Shown: piece after piece, positions 31,796 to 41,366 of the stretch | Layout: each line of letters begins with the position of its first letter | Position numbering within the stretch: position 1 is the first letter of the stretch | Source of the DNA: Gonatopus flavifemur | Lineage: Eukaryota; Arthropoda; Insecta; Hymenoptera; Dryinidae | DNA: 64,000 bases | Direction: 5' to 3' | Assembly (NCBI GenBank): GCA_018340375.1 | Contig: JAFFJZ010000020.1 | Span: 2,046,001-2,110,000 of the forward strand | Made by a program: the position numbers and the translations under genes | Notes under the pieces: model-generated | Seen by the model: the letters and a program-made list of their open reading frames with translations, nothing else | Database searches by the model: none | What the model was told of the DNA's origin: nothing

Positions 31796-33827
31796 CAGGG
31801 CGTCCCATTTGAAACAGGACAGCTGAATAACTCTTCAGGGAATGGAGGGGGGAAGAATTGTTCAGATAAAAGTTGTAGGGTTCGAAGGGGGCCATAAGAT
31901 GGTGACCTTGAACTTGACCTTGAGGTCAATTTTGAGCATAATTGATGGTCAAAGTATGTTTTTTCAAATGGAAAACCCTACGTTCGACCTCAGGAATGGA
32001 AAGAGCGGAAAATTTGACGTCCGAATATGTTAACATATCAGGTCATTTAGAGGTCATTTGAAGGTCAAAAAACCATTTTCTATGGATTTTCACGGAAAAG
32101 CCTCAAACGAGTTGTTTCCCTGACCAAAGTTATTAAAGTTAAAGTGAAACCCCACGTTTCGACCTCGAATTGGAAGTAAACAGAACTAACCCTCAGAGTT
32201 TATTCTTCATATCAGTACGAAAATGATCATTAAGAAGTTTTCATCGTTTACGGTGTAAGTGCGGGTTCAAAATGGTTTATTCACCTAACGAATGTGTGGA
32301 TATTTTAATGATCTTGGGTGAGTGTCGCGGAGTGTATCAAAGAGCCTCACGATTGTACAGAGAGCGGTTTGGAGATCGGCAGCATCATCCTTCTTCAGAA
32401 GTCATTCGCCAAGTTGAAAGAAATTGTCGACAAGGAAGGATTGGTCAACGCCGAAACAATCAAGGTTTCAACTTTAACGACCCTCGATGCGTTGCTGTTT
32501 TAGCAATAATACACATGAATCCTCATGTTAGTTTACGTGATATTGAACGCGATTTGGGTATTCCACGCAGTACGGCACACAGAATTCTACAAGCTGCTCA
32601 ATATCATCCGTACCACATCACACTGACCCAAGAATTATCACAACAAGATATGCAGAATCGGGTTAACTTTTGCCATTGGGCTTTACAGAGGTTGAACGAA
32701 GCGCCCGATTTCTTTCGATATGTTCTTTTCAGTGATGAATCAACGTTTCAAAGTACTGGCTTGTTAAATCGTCACAATAGCCACTATTGGTCAGCGCAAA
32801 ACCCGCACTGGACTCAACAAGTTGGTCAACAGCATCGGTGGAGCATAAATGTTTGGTGTGGAATTCTAGACAATCAAGTTATTGGGCCGTATTTTTTTGA
32901 TGGAACTGTTAACGGTCCTAATTATCTACAGTTTTTACAGAATGAATCACCAGTTCTCATGGAAGATGTGACATTAGCAACTAGGCAGAGGATGTGGTAT
33001 CAGCAAGACGGTGCACCACCACACTTTGTTCGATGTGTGAGGGATTATCTGAATATCCTTTTCCCCAATCGTTGCATTGGTCGAGGTGGATTTGTACTGT
33101 GGCCGGCAAGATCTCCTGATCTCACCCCTCTAGATTTTTGTTTGTGGGTTTACGTAAAAAATGTCGTTTATACCAACCGACCAACAACACCTGTGGATCT
33201 ACAACAACGCATCAGATACGCAATTGCGAATATTCGTGCAGAAGTTTTTCAGTCTGTTCTTGGAAACTTTCGACGCCGGCTGGAGTTATGTATTGAAGTA
33301 AATGGCGGTCAATTCGAACATCTCCTGCAATAAGTGTGTCTTACTCGTCAACGGATTCATGCCATCCGTAATTATAAAACGACGAACTGGAAAAATAAAT
33401 AATTTTTGAATTAATGTTTCAAATTTGGCATTCATTATCGTTCTCAAGGTCGAATTGAAGGTCGAAACGTGGGGTTTCACTTTAACTTTGATAACTTTGG
33501 TCAGAGGAACAACTCGTTTGAGGCTTTTCCGTGAAAATCCATAGAAAATGGTTTTTTGACCTTCAAATGACCTCAAAATACCTGATATGTCAACATATTC
33601 GGACGTCAAATTTTCCACTCTTTCCATTCCTGAGGTCGAACGTAGGGTTTTCCATTTGAAAAAACATACTTTGACCATCAATTATGCTCAAAATTGACCT
33701 CAAGGTCAAGTTCAAGGTCACCATCTTATGGCCCTCTTCGAACCCTACAACTTTTATCTGAACAATTCTTCCCCCCTCCATTCCCTGAAGAGTTATTCAG
33801 CTGTCCTGTTTCAAATGGGACGCCCTG
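31796..33827 (+). mobile_element. DD41D transposon (family 2), apparently intact
   Basis: Flanked by TA (31794-31795, 33828-33829). Ends CAGGGCGTCCCATTTGAAAC and its complement. The terminal inverted repeats are 376-377 bp (31796-32171, 33451-33827) and differ at roughly a dozen positions. One uninterrupted transposase ORF lies between. At 2,032 bp its size and plan match family 1 at 17.6 kb, but the TIR sequences are different. It is the youngest layer of a three-level nest. Confidence 0.93.
32272..33333 (+). CDS. DD41D transposase, intact ORF (353 aa)
   Basis: Full-length Tc1/mariner-superfamily transposase. Two helix-turn-helix segments lie in residues ~5-115 (VYSPNECVDILMILGE; SLRDIERDLGIPRSTAHRIL). 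The catalytic core follows: D155 in LFSDEST, D246 in YQQDGAPPHF, D288 in SPDLTPLDF. Between D246 and D288 lie 41 residues, hence DD41D; the SPD aspartate D283 is the alternative third residue. The end is CIEVNGGQFEHLLQ. Starts at ATG 32272, ~100 bp inside the left TIR; no stops or shifts. It would excise and insert the element at TA. Related to the family-1 enzyme at 18-19 kb (shared WCGI, WPARSPD, CIEV..G..FEHLL). Activity is untested. Confidence 0.92.
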   Translation: MVYSPNECVDILMILGECRGVYQRASRLYRERFGDRQHHPSSEVIRQVERNCRQGRIGQRRNNQGFNFNDPRCVAVLAIIHMNPHVSLRDIERDLGIPRSTAHRILQAAQYHPYHITLTQELSQQDMQNRVNFCHWALQRLNEAPDFFRYVLFSDESTFQSTGLLNRHNSHYWSAQNPHWTQQVGQQHRWSINVWCGILDNQVIGPYFFDGTVNGPNYLQFLQNESPVLMEDVTLATRQRMWYQQDGAPPHFVRCVRDYLNILFPNRCIGRGGFVLWPARSPDLTPLDFCLWVYVKNVVYTNRPTTPVDLQQRIRYAIANIRAEVFQSVLGNFRRRLELCIEVNGGQFEHLLQ

Positions 33828-34079
33828 TATTATTGAAGCTTGAATCGTTTGTGGATACGAGTGCTCAGATTACGATTGACCAATATGTCGCGAGATCTTA
33901 GATTTTCACTATTCATCCATCCCTTCGTCTCCGAAAACGTCTCAAACTTCAATATTTTCTTTCGATTTGATGTGGGGTTTCATTTTAGCTCGGATGTGTG
34001 TGTGTGTGTCCGCAATGGATGTAATAGATTCTCTGAGTGTAGATTCGAATTTTGATTCGGACGACGATAGGAACCGTCG

Positions 34080-35261
34080 TTACGTAATATCCATACCACT
34101 TATTCGTTTTCCCCCTCCCTTCCTGAACCTCATCACCTCCATTTTCCCTAGGTTGACTTCCAGTCTTTTTCTTCCAAAGTATCCCCCTAGCACCCCCAAC
34201 ATCTCCTGCATCTCTTCCACCCGCGACAGCACCACAATGTCGTTCGCGTACGCCAACGTCCAAAATCTTCCCCCTCCCACTCCACTCCCTCTTCCACTCC
34301 TCGCCATCTCCTCCTCCAGGTCTGCCGTCAGCAAGTTAAATGGCGCGGGGCTCAAAGGACACCCCTGTCTGATTCCCCTCGCCGTCCAAAATGGTTCTCT
34401 TACCCTCTCTTTCACCCGTACCCTACACTTCGTTTCCCCATCCCGCTTCCCAATTACGCTCATCAAACCCTCTCGAACCCCCTCTGTCTCATATCCCTTC
34501 ATAATACTCCCCCATCCACCGTATCAAAAGCTGCCTTTGAATCGATGAATATCGCCGCCAATCTCTCTTTCCCCCCTCTCATTGCCCCTACTATGTAATG
34601 CTGAGCATATATATTGTCAATCATGCTCATCACTTTCCCAAAAACCGTCTGATTCCCCGGAATCATCCCCTTCTGCTCCACCCCTTGCTCCGACCTCCTT
34701 GCCAATACCGTTGCATGTATTTCATATAACGCTGTGGTCGAAGCCATCCTTCTATGATCCCTTACCCTCCTTTACTATTGGAACAATCCAGCTTCTATTC
34801 CATTCCTATGGCTCTTTCTCTCCCCTCCAAACTCCTTTCAGTCTCCGCCATAACGACTTCCGCACCTCCTCACCCTCATATATCCAAGCTCCGCCCAGTA
34901 TCTCATCACCCCGCACTGCCTTTCCTTCCTTGAGAAGCCCTATCGCTTCCCTTACCTCCTCCAACTCTATCTCCCTTTCCCCATCTTCCACGCCCAATCC
35001 TTCTGCACCTCCATGCGTCATCCTCCTCTCTATTCCCCCTCTAACAATCTCATAAAATGCTCTAATCATATCCCACATCTGCGCCTCGTTCCTCACCCTC
35101 CCAATCTCCTCGCATACTCCCATGCTCTCCTGCTCCTTCTTCCTCATACACGGTCCCCTGTATTCCTCCTTCCTCGCCATTATCTCCTTCACCTCTACTC
35201 TTTCCTTCCTCCATCTCCCTAATCCCCTCACCACCTCCCTTTTTTTTCCTACACTCGCCAT
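34080..35261 (-). pseudogene. LINE-A ORF2, reverse transcriptase palm (broken)
   Basis: Pieces in shifting frames: MASVGKKREVVRGLGRW and EEVREAIGLLKEGKAVRGDE (before the palm), AAIFIDSKAAFDTVDGG (first catalytic Asp), ARGIRQGCPLSPAPFNLL, then LAYANDIVVLS. The catalytic box reads YAND where YADD is expected, so one catalytic Asp is changed to Asn. At least two frameshifts lie at ~34500 and ~34750-34810. Non-functional. Confidence 0.8.
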
Positions 35262-36180
35262 CCCACCATCTATTCCTTCTTTGCTGTCTCCCCATCCTCA
35301 TCTTCTCTTCTCTCCACGCTTTGCTCATCCTCTTCTCCAATCCACTTTTCAACTCCCCTCCATCCGAACCAACTCTCACCCAACCTTCTATATCCCTCTT
35401 GTACTTCCCAACCCCCTCTTCCGAACAATCTATGACTTCCCCCTCTTGCTCCGTCCTCCACTGTTGCCCTCCCCTCCTAATGTTCACCATCATTGGTGGG
35501 TGGTCCGAATCTCCACTTGCTCCCACCACCATTCTTTCCACTCCCTCCAAACGCCTCAAATCCCCTATCGCGCAGTCGATCACCGATTGTCCCTCACCTC
35601 CAATGTATGTAAATTCACCTCTCTCATCCCCTTTCACCACCCCATTCATAATTCCCCACCCCTCGCCTCCTAATATTCTTACCAACTCCATTCCTTCTCT
35701 GTTCATTTTATCTTTTGATCTCCTCCCCTCCGCCTCTTCCGCCTCTTCTTCTTCATATGCTCACACCACCCTGACTTTACCCCCTGTCCTCACATTAAAA
35801 TCCCCTCCCATTATGACCATTTCTCCCGATCCATCCCCACCTCAAATCTCCTTCACCGCCTTCATTTTCTGCTCCACTCGACCATCTGAGTATATCAGCC
35901 CCATATTTCCTCCCTCCACTTCATCTTCCCTACCATCACCCCCTCCTTCAACTCTCTTCCCTCCCCTTCTCCATCCTCCTCCGAACACCTCCTAATCCCC
36001 ATCATCATCTCCCCCATAGCTCTCCCTTCCTTCTCTTTCCTTTTTGCCAACCACACCCTCCATTTGTAACCCTTTGGCAATCTGTTTTCATTCTCTCCCA
36101 CTTATTTTTTCCTATCCACGTCTCTGTCAATCCTATGATCTCTGGTTTTTCTACCATTTTTCAAAAATCCTCTCCCTCTC
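35262..36180 (-). pseudogene. LINE-A endonuclease region (broken)
   Basis: Minus-strand fragments: IIGLTETWIGKNKWERMK (Glu of the catalytic ETW), a GYKWRVWLAKRK segment, then GEFTYIGGEGQSVIDCAI and GDSDHPPMMVNI (Asp-His of the SDH motif). Together they make a recognisable APE-type endonuclease that would nick the target. Frames shift repeatedly. Confidence 0.75.
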
Positions 36181-37240
36181 CTCCCACTCCAGCTCCGTTC
36201 CAGAAACCTATCCTAAGCCCCCCTTTCTGCTCCACACCCCCCTTCCAGATTCCCTCCCTTCCTCCTCCCTACCACTATGTTTTTCCTCCCTTCCCTCCCT
36301 CCTGCTTCGGCTGAAAACTCTCCTCTCTTCCCTCATTCCCCATTACTCCTACCCCTCCGACGTACTCTGCTCCACTCCTAAATTTTTCCTCATCTTCGTC
36401 TCATTTCCACCACCTCTCATCTCTGCATGATCCACCGTATCCTACCCATACTCTTTTGCCTTCTCTCTTCAACTCAAATCCTATTCCCCTCACCTCTTGT
36501 TCCACTCCCTCCTTCCCTTCCAGGCCTTTCACCACCACACTCCTCCTTCCTTCCCTCTCTTTGAATTCCGTTTTCCTTCCCATCTTCCTCACTCTCCTAT
36601 CCACCTCCACTCAACTTCCGAGTGCCCGTGCATCCTCTTTCTCCCTCCATCGACCATTTCCCTACCTCTCTTCTCTCATTCTTCCAACCTTCTTCCTATT
36701 CCCTCTCATCGCTTCTGTCCCACCTCACTCTCTACTGCCCCTCCCTTAATCTTCCGTTCCAATTCTTCTGCTCTGTTTCTCAATTCCTCTAACTTTTCTT
36801 TCCCCTGTTCACACTCCTGGCTCCGCCTTTATACTCTGCTCACTCTATCCTCAATCTCCCCTCTCTCCAATCTTCAGACCTCCTCCATCCTATTCTGCTC
36901 CTCATTTTTTCTCTCTCACTCCTTCCTCACCCCTTCAGATCCCTCATCCATTCTCTCATCCAATTTCTTCATACCCCTCCCTAGCTCTTCCATCATCTCC
37001 CTCATCTCCCTCATCCTACCTTCCTCTCTCTCCCTCTTTCCATCCGGAGACCTTTCAATTCTATGCTTCCCCCAATATCTCCATTTCCGCCTTTCTCTCC
37101 CTTCTCCAAAGTTTCCTAATCCCTTCTATACTTCCCATACTACCACTACTTTCCCTCCCTGATCTGACCGCATTACTCGACCTCCCCCTTTTCCCACTCA
37201 ACTCCCCATTATCCCCTCCCCCTGTTGTTGTTGAACCCCC
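36181..37240 (-). pseudogene. LINE-A ORF1 region (broken)
   Basis: Minus strand carries charged, Arg/Glu-rich text, e.g. RRSVVVKGLEGKEGVEQEVR followed by GIGFELKREGKRVWVGYGG: a coiled-coil tail and an RNA-binding-like fold as in ORF1 of related LINEs. Cys/His knuckles are not clear. Identification rests mainly on position 5' of the endonuclease and similarity to LINE-B ORF1. Confidence 0.55.
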
Positions 37241-37252
37241 TCCATCTTCTTG

Positions 37253-37437
37253 CCCTCATGAAAAACTAGAGTTCCAATTCAGTAACTCTTCAGTTCAATC
37301 ACCAACTCATAAGTGTTTTTATATATATAATGTATATAAATATTACATTATACATTATATATATCCATATTATGTATATCTAATAACATAAAATATATAA
37401 TAAATATACATATGAGATCTCTAATTTTTCACGAGGG
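37253..37437. repeat. Hairpin MITE between the two LINEs
   Basis: CCCTCATGAAAAACTAGAG at the left pairs with CTCTAATTTTTCACGAGGG at the right. The interior has TA-rich text and overlaps a 110-bp block (37371-37480) that recurs at 197-306. It lies exactly at the junction of LINE-A's 5' end and LINE-B's truncated end. Confidence 0.6.
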
Positions 37438-37524
37438 GAAGTGTTGCAACTCGCCAATTACTGGACAAATTTTTACCAGGGTTGACTTACATTGTTCTTG
37501 ATTATTTTTCTCTTTTTCCTTCTC

Positions 37525-38758
37525 TTATCCAGATACTTCCAAATATTTGCCTCTTTTTCCGAGCTCTTTCCAAATATTCTCTTCCTGCTTCATCATCTCT
37601 GCTTTTCTTCCATTGAAGTACTGTCTCATCTCCTTTTTGCCTTCTGGATACTTCCTACTAGTAACTTTCCTCTCTTCAAAGTTGATAGTTTCTTTCTCAA
37701 TTTCCTTTTCCTTCTTGTACATCCCCTATTCCACCATGCCTTATACCCTATTTTCTTCTCCTTAATTTTGGATTCCTTATTAATCATAGCGCCCTCAACG
37801 ATAACTTTCAATCTATTCCATTTTTCTTCTATAGTATTCTGCTCTATTATCTCGCAGCCCATGGTCTTCTCTCTGAATGGATCAATCGATTCCCTATCCC
37901 ATACTATTTTATTCATATATTCACCTCTTGCCCTCCCCTTTCTCCTATGTGTTATATCCTTTCCGAAAGTCATTGTTACTTCCAACGGTGAATGATCAGA
38001 TTCTGTTCTACTTCTTACTCAAAATATTCCATTATAGCATAACATTTTTCGTTTACAATACAATAATCTATAACAGTATTACCATGGACTCTCATAGATG
38101 TATGATTACCTTCCCAGTCTCCTTCTGTCGAACCATTTAATATATACAATCCTTTTTCCCTAATTATAACTTTGAAGTCTTCACGTAAATTACTTATTAT
38201 TTTGTCTTTGCTACTTCTTACTCCTAGTTGCATTTGATTATCATTTCCTATTCTGTTTGCCTTTAATTCACCTGTTCTCATATTAAAATCACCCCCTCTT
38301 ATAATATCTTTCTCCTCAAATCCTTTCATTTCTCTCCTTATCGTTCATCCTAATGATTCCAAATCTCCTCTATTGTATACCGCCTAAACCTCTGCCTTCT
38401 CATCCTTCCCTAATATGACATTTGATTCCACGACAGATTCATTTATAACTTCTATCATCCTATACCTATCTTTATCTTCTCTAACTGTTTTAGATTGTTT
38501 TCTCATGCCTATTATAAGAACCCTCATTACCCTGCCTTTCTTCTTATTTTTTTCTATATCCACACATCCCCACTAATGTGTTTCAGGTGGCATAATCTTC
38601 ATGTGATCCCACTCTCTTTTCTCTATCCACGTTTCTACCAGATTTACCATATCAAATTTTTCTATATATTTCCAGAAATCCCTATCTTTTTCTTCTAAAC
38701 CCGCAGTATTCCAAAATAAAATTCTCATTTCTCTATTTTTATTATCTCTCTTCTCCAT
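37525..38758 (-). pseudogene. LINE-B endonuclease and linker (broken)
   Basis: Begins RILFWNTAGLEEKDRDFW (catalytic Asn), then NLVETWIEKREWD (Glu of ETW), IIRGGDFNMRTG (Asp-x-Asn), NTVIDYCIVNEK and, after a shift, ESDHSPLEVTMTFG (Asp-His). All the active-site boxes of an APE endonuclease can be seen. The linker KKIGYKAWWNRGCTRRKRKL follows. At least three frame breaks. No reverse transcriptase follows. Confidence 0.8.
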
Positions 38759-38959
38759 AATTTTCTCCCCTATATTTTCTTTCGCCTCTTCTAATTTTTG
38801 CCCATAGTATCGTTTATTCCTATGAATGCAATCTTCATTCCACTCCTTCTTCTCTAAAAATGTTCACCTCTTTCAATATCTCCTTTTATGTCTATATTAA
38901 ATCTGCACTCCGTTTCCTGTATCTCCACTATATTCTCTTGATTATCTACATCTTCCTTC

Positions 38960-39854
38960 CTACTTGTTGGATTCAATTTCCATCCACTATTTCCAGTCGC
39001 CCTCTACACACACCCTATTATATCCTGCTTTCACATTAATAACTTTTTTCTTCTGTTCATATACCCATTGTTTTATCTTTTCCTGCACCCTTCTTCCCTC
39101 GCATGTAAGGTCTTTTTCTATGAAAGTATCCTCGTTTCCTAATTTATATTTATTCTTCATAACTTCTACTTCTTCTTCCATGCTATTTGATTTGACCATC
39201 ACAATTCTACTCCTTTTTATTACCGCCTCTACCTTAACCTTTACTCCCAATTCTCCTTTGCATGAACCTTCCACCCAATCCTCATTAATCCCATCTCTTA
39301 CTCCTTCAAATTTCAGGACTATATTGTTTCTTTTTTCTTCTTCTTCTTCTCTCTCGTTAATTGATCTTTTAACTTCATCAATTTCCGCATTGCTCAATCC
39401 TCCCACACTCCAGCACGACCCTCTTCTACTACTGATCTGCGTATCAGCGTAACTACTATGACTTTAAACGCTTTCCCCTCCCCTATCCTGCTCATCCCCT
39501 TCATATACGCTATCTTTTCCTCTAGGTCTTCTGATTTTTCCTGTATTCCTTCCTTCGAATTCATCATATCTGTTTCCCACCCTTATAATTTCTCTCCTCT
39601 CCCTCTAATTTTCTCAACGTATGTTCATATTTCTTTCTCTCTTCTCTTATTTTGTTCAATTCCCTAATAATTTCTTCCCTAATACTGTCCATTTCTTCCC
39701 TCTCCTCTTCTTTGGAAGGCACTCTTTCGCTGGTACTTACTACCGTCTGTAGTGTTCTCTGCCTACTATCCTGTACTCCATCGCTTTTCCCTATCTTATC
39801 TACCTTAACCATCGAGTCCCCGCCTTTTTCTCCTCCTCGTCCTTTCGCCACCAT
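38960..39854 (-). pseudogene. LINE-B ORF1 (broken)
   Basis: Starts MVAKGRGGEKGGDSMVKVDK. A coiled-coil follows (EEREEMDSIREEIIRELNKI), then a domain with NNIVLKFEGVRDGINEDWVE and KVEAVIKRSRIVMVKSNS, like the RNA-binding fold of LINE ORF1 proteins. Broken by a frameshift at ~39410-39560. The same layout is faintly visible in LINE-A. Confidence 0.65.
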
Positions 39855-40193
39855 AACCTCACTTTTTATCTTCCCGCTAATTCCTCAATTACTCCTCCGC
39901 CTAAATTACTACTTCACACTAACACCTCTCTCAATCCTTAAATCACACAAGAATTGCTTATAATTAGTTGCACTCGCTCGCACACAAATATCGCTCATGC
40001 GTACACTAACCAAGTCCCTCGTCGAATGTTTATAAATCTAAACTTGAGCTCCAACGGAGCTTTAGTTTAATCTAAGTTGATCCATTTTGAACGCTTGTCG
40101 GAGCTTAATGTTCTCTTCGGGTATTACCCAATGAGATTGGGTGGATTGATCAATAATTGTCCGTTTCTGTGTCCGCATTGGCGATCAATAATT

Positions 40194-41224
40194 GAGGAGC
40201 TGGATCGGATAACTCGCCGAGCGCTCGAACCGCGTCACAAGTTTGATGCAAGAGGTCCCGTCGGAGGTCGAAGAAAAAAGTCGGGATTTTGGAAATGTAA
40301 AAATACTGAGTGGTAGAGCTTAAAAAATCAATCCAAGTTACTCTCCACGATTTTTCTCTATGATTGATGATTTTCGAGGAAAAAATCACAAACCATCAAT
40401 TTTTTCACACCAAAAATGATTATTTTTCAACATTCAACTCGCTCTAACTCGGTCATTTTTCAATGAATCGAAATGAATCTTATGAATTTCGATTTGTGAG
40501 ACTTCCCCGAAAATGCAAATGTAGGTAAAGTTCGTAAAAATTAATAACAAAATAATAAATTTTTAATAGGAAGTAAAAATCACGTTTTTCATGCTTTGTA
40601 TCAAAAAAGTGGTGGGGAAAGTACGAGGTACAAAAAACTTCCAGCGAGAAAGTTGTTCGCTAGTGTTTGAACCAACTTTGTGGAAAATTTCAGATCGATT
40701 CGACTAATAGTTTGCAAAATACAGGGAGCAATTCATGAGCGCAGCAAAAAATTTTTCATAGTTTCGCGTCGTTTATAGGATGAATATCCGCATCTGCGAT
40801 AAAGGTGATATCCGCTCGATTTCTGAACGTAGGTTTGTTTTTTGGGTCGGAGAAAACGAATATTGGAGTATTTCTGAGAATAAAATTCATAATCGATGCC
40901 TTATTACAAATAATTCAATTGTTCAAAAGGTCTTTACAAATCAACTATTGGTATTGAGGGAAAGCTGTTCGGACGAGAGAAGTTTCTTCTCTTGCGAGAA
41001 ATAAGTTTGATGCGGAACATCTTTCATTGTTGTTTTTTATTCGAATATATTCATTTATTCACATAATCTATTTCCCATATGTACATTTGTTTATTTTTTT
41101 TCTCGTTCACTACTACGGATTTACACACTTTTTGCTTTCAGGTTTATCTTTAATTTGTTCTTCTTTTCATCTTTATTACAGCTTTCTCAAAAAAATCGTG
41201 ATACATTTTTTTTCCTGCACTACA
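40194..41224 (+). repeat. Left 1,031-bp terminal inverted repeat
   Basis: Matches the complement of 43075-44105 from GAGGAGCTGG to CCT(G/T)CACTAC with few differences and indels. Contains the antisense image of the transposase C-terminus (near 41145-41224). Confidence 0.9.
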
Positions 41225-41366
41225 GGCGAATTTCATAACCAATACAAATGTATCCTACCCTGTCTTTTGTTCAACCTATGTAAATCAAATTGAGGTTATC
41301 CAATCCATTGGTAAATTGCTATCCACAGAATAAGAGAAGAAGTTTGTATTAATTTCCAAGTAGAAA

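Larger units (their letters stand above)
30470..34079. mobile_element. Unclassified insertion in LINE-A, hosting a DD41D element
   Basis: Defined by the interruption of the LINE-A protein between RISGMDIT and WEWGKVV. Without the DD41D transposon it is about 1.58 kb, non-coding, with a CT/C tract at 30949-31004. Borders read CCCATGT|TATGATATG and TTACGT|AATATCC, giving at best an imperfect 4-bp duplication (ATGT/ACGT). Size, lack of ORFs and a near-TG start allow a solo LTR, but no second LTR, primer-binding site or terminal inverted repeat was found. Confidence 0.45.
27822..37250 (-). mobile_element. LINE-A: APE-type LINE split by two insertions
   Basis: Pieces on the minus strand, 5' to 3': ORF1 (37.24-36.2 kb), endonuclease (36.2-35.3), reverse transcriptase (35.26-34.08), palm/thumb continuation (30469-30066) and Cys-rich C-terminus (28560-27840). 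The 3' end is an AAAATAAATAAAAG-like tail near 27822. The protein reads across both gaps: RISGMDIT at 34080 continues with WEWGKVVEKVKEYLYLGY at 30469. It is C/T-rich on the plus strand, so many long Ser/Pro-rich plus-strand frames there are antisense artefacts. It resembles LINEs common in ant genomes. Confidence 0.85.
37487..40020 (-). mobile_element. LINE-B: 5' part of a related LINE
   Basis: Minus strand, 5' to 3': leader (about 40020-39855), ORF1 (39854-38960), endonuclease (38758-38000), linker (37985-37525). It ends abruptly at ~37487 before the reverse transcriptase. Protein motifs match LINE-A but the DNA is more AT-rich. A copy lacking its 3' half is unusual for a LINE and implies a deletion or recombination at the MITE junction. 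Confidence 0.75.

Noticed and set aside
34100..37160. Many long plus-strand open frames rich in Ser, Pro and Leu
   Set aside because: They are antisense to LINE-A, whose minus strand is purine-rich; C/T-rich DNA rarely forms stops. The minus strand carries the recognisable motifs.
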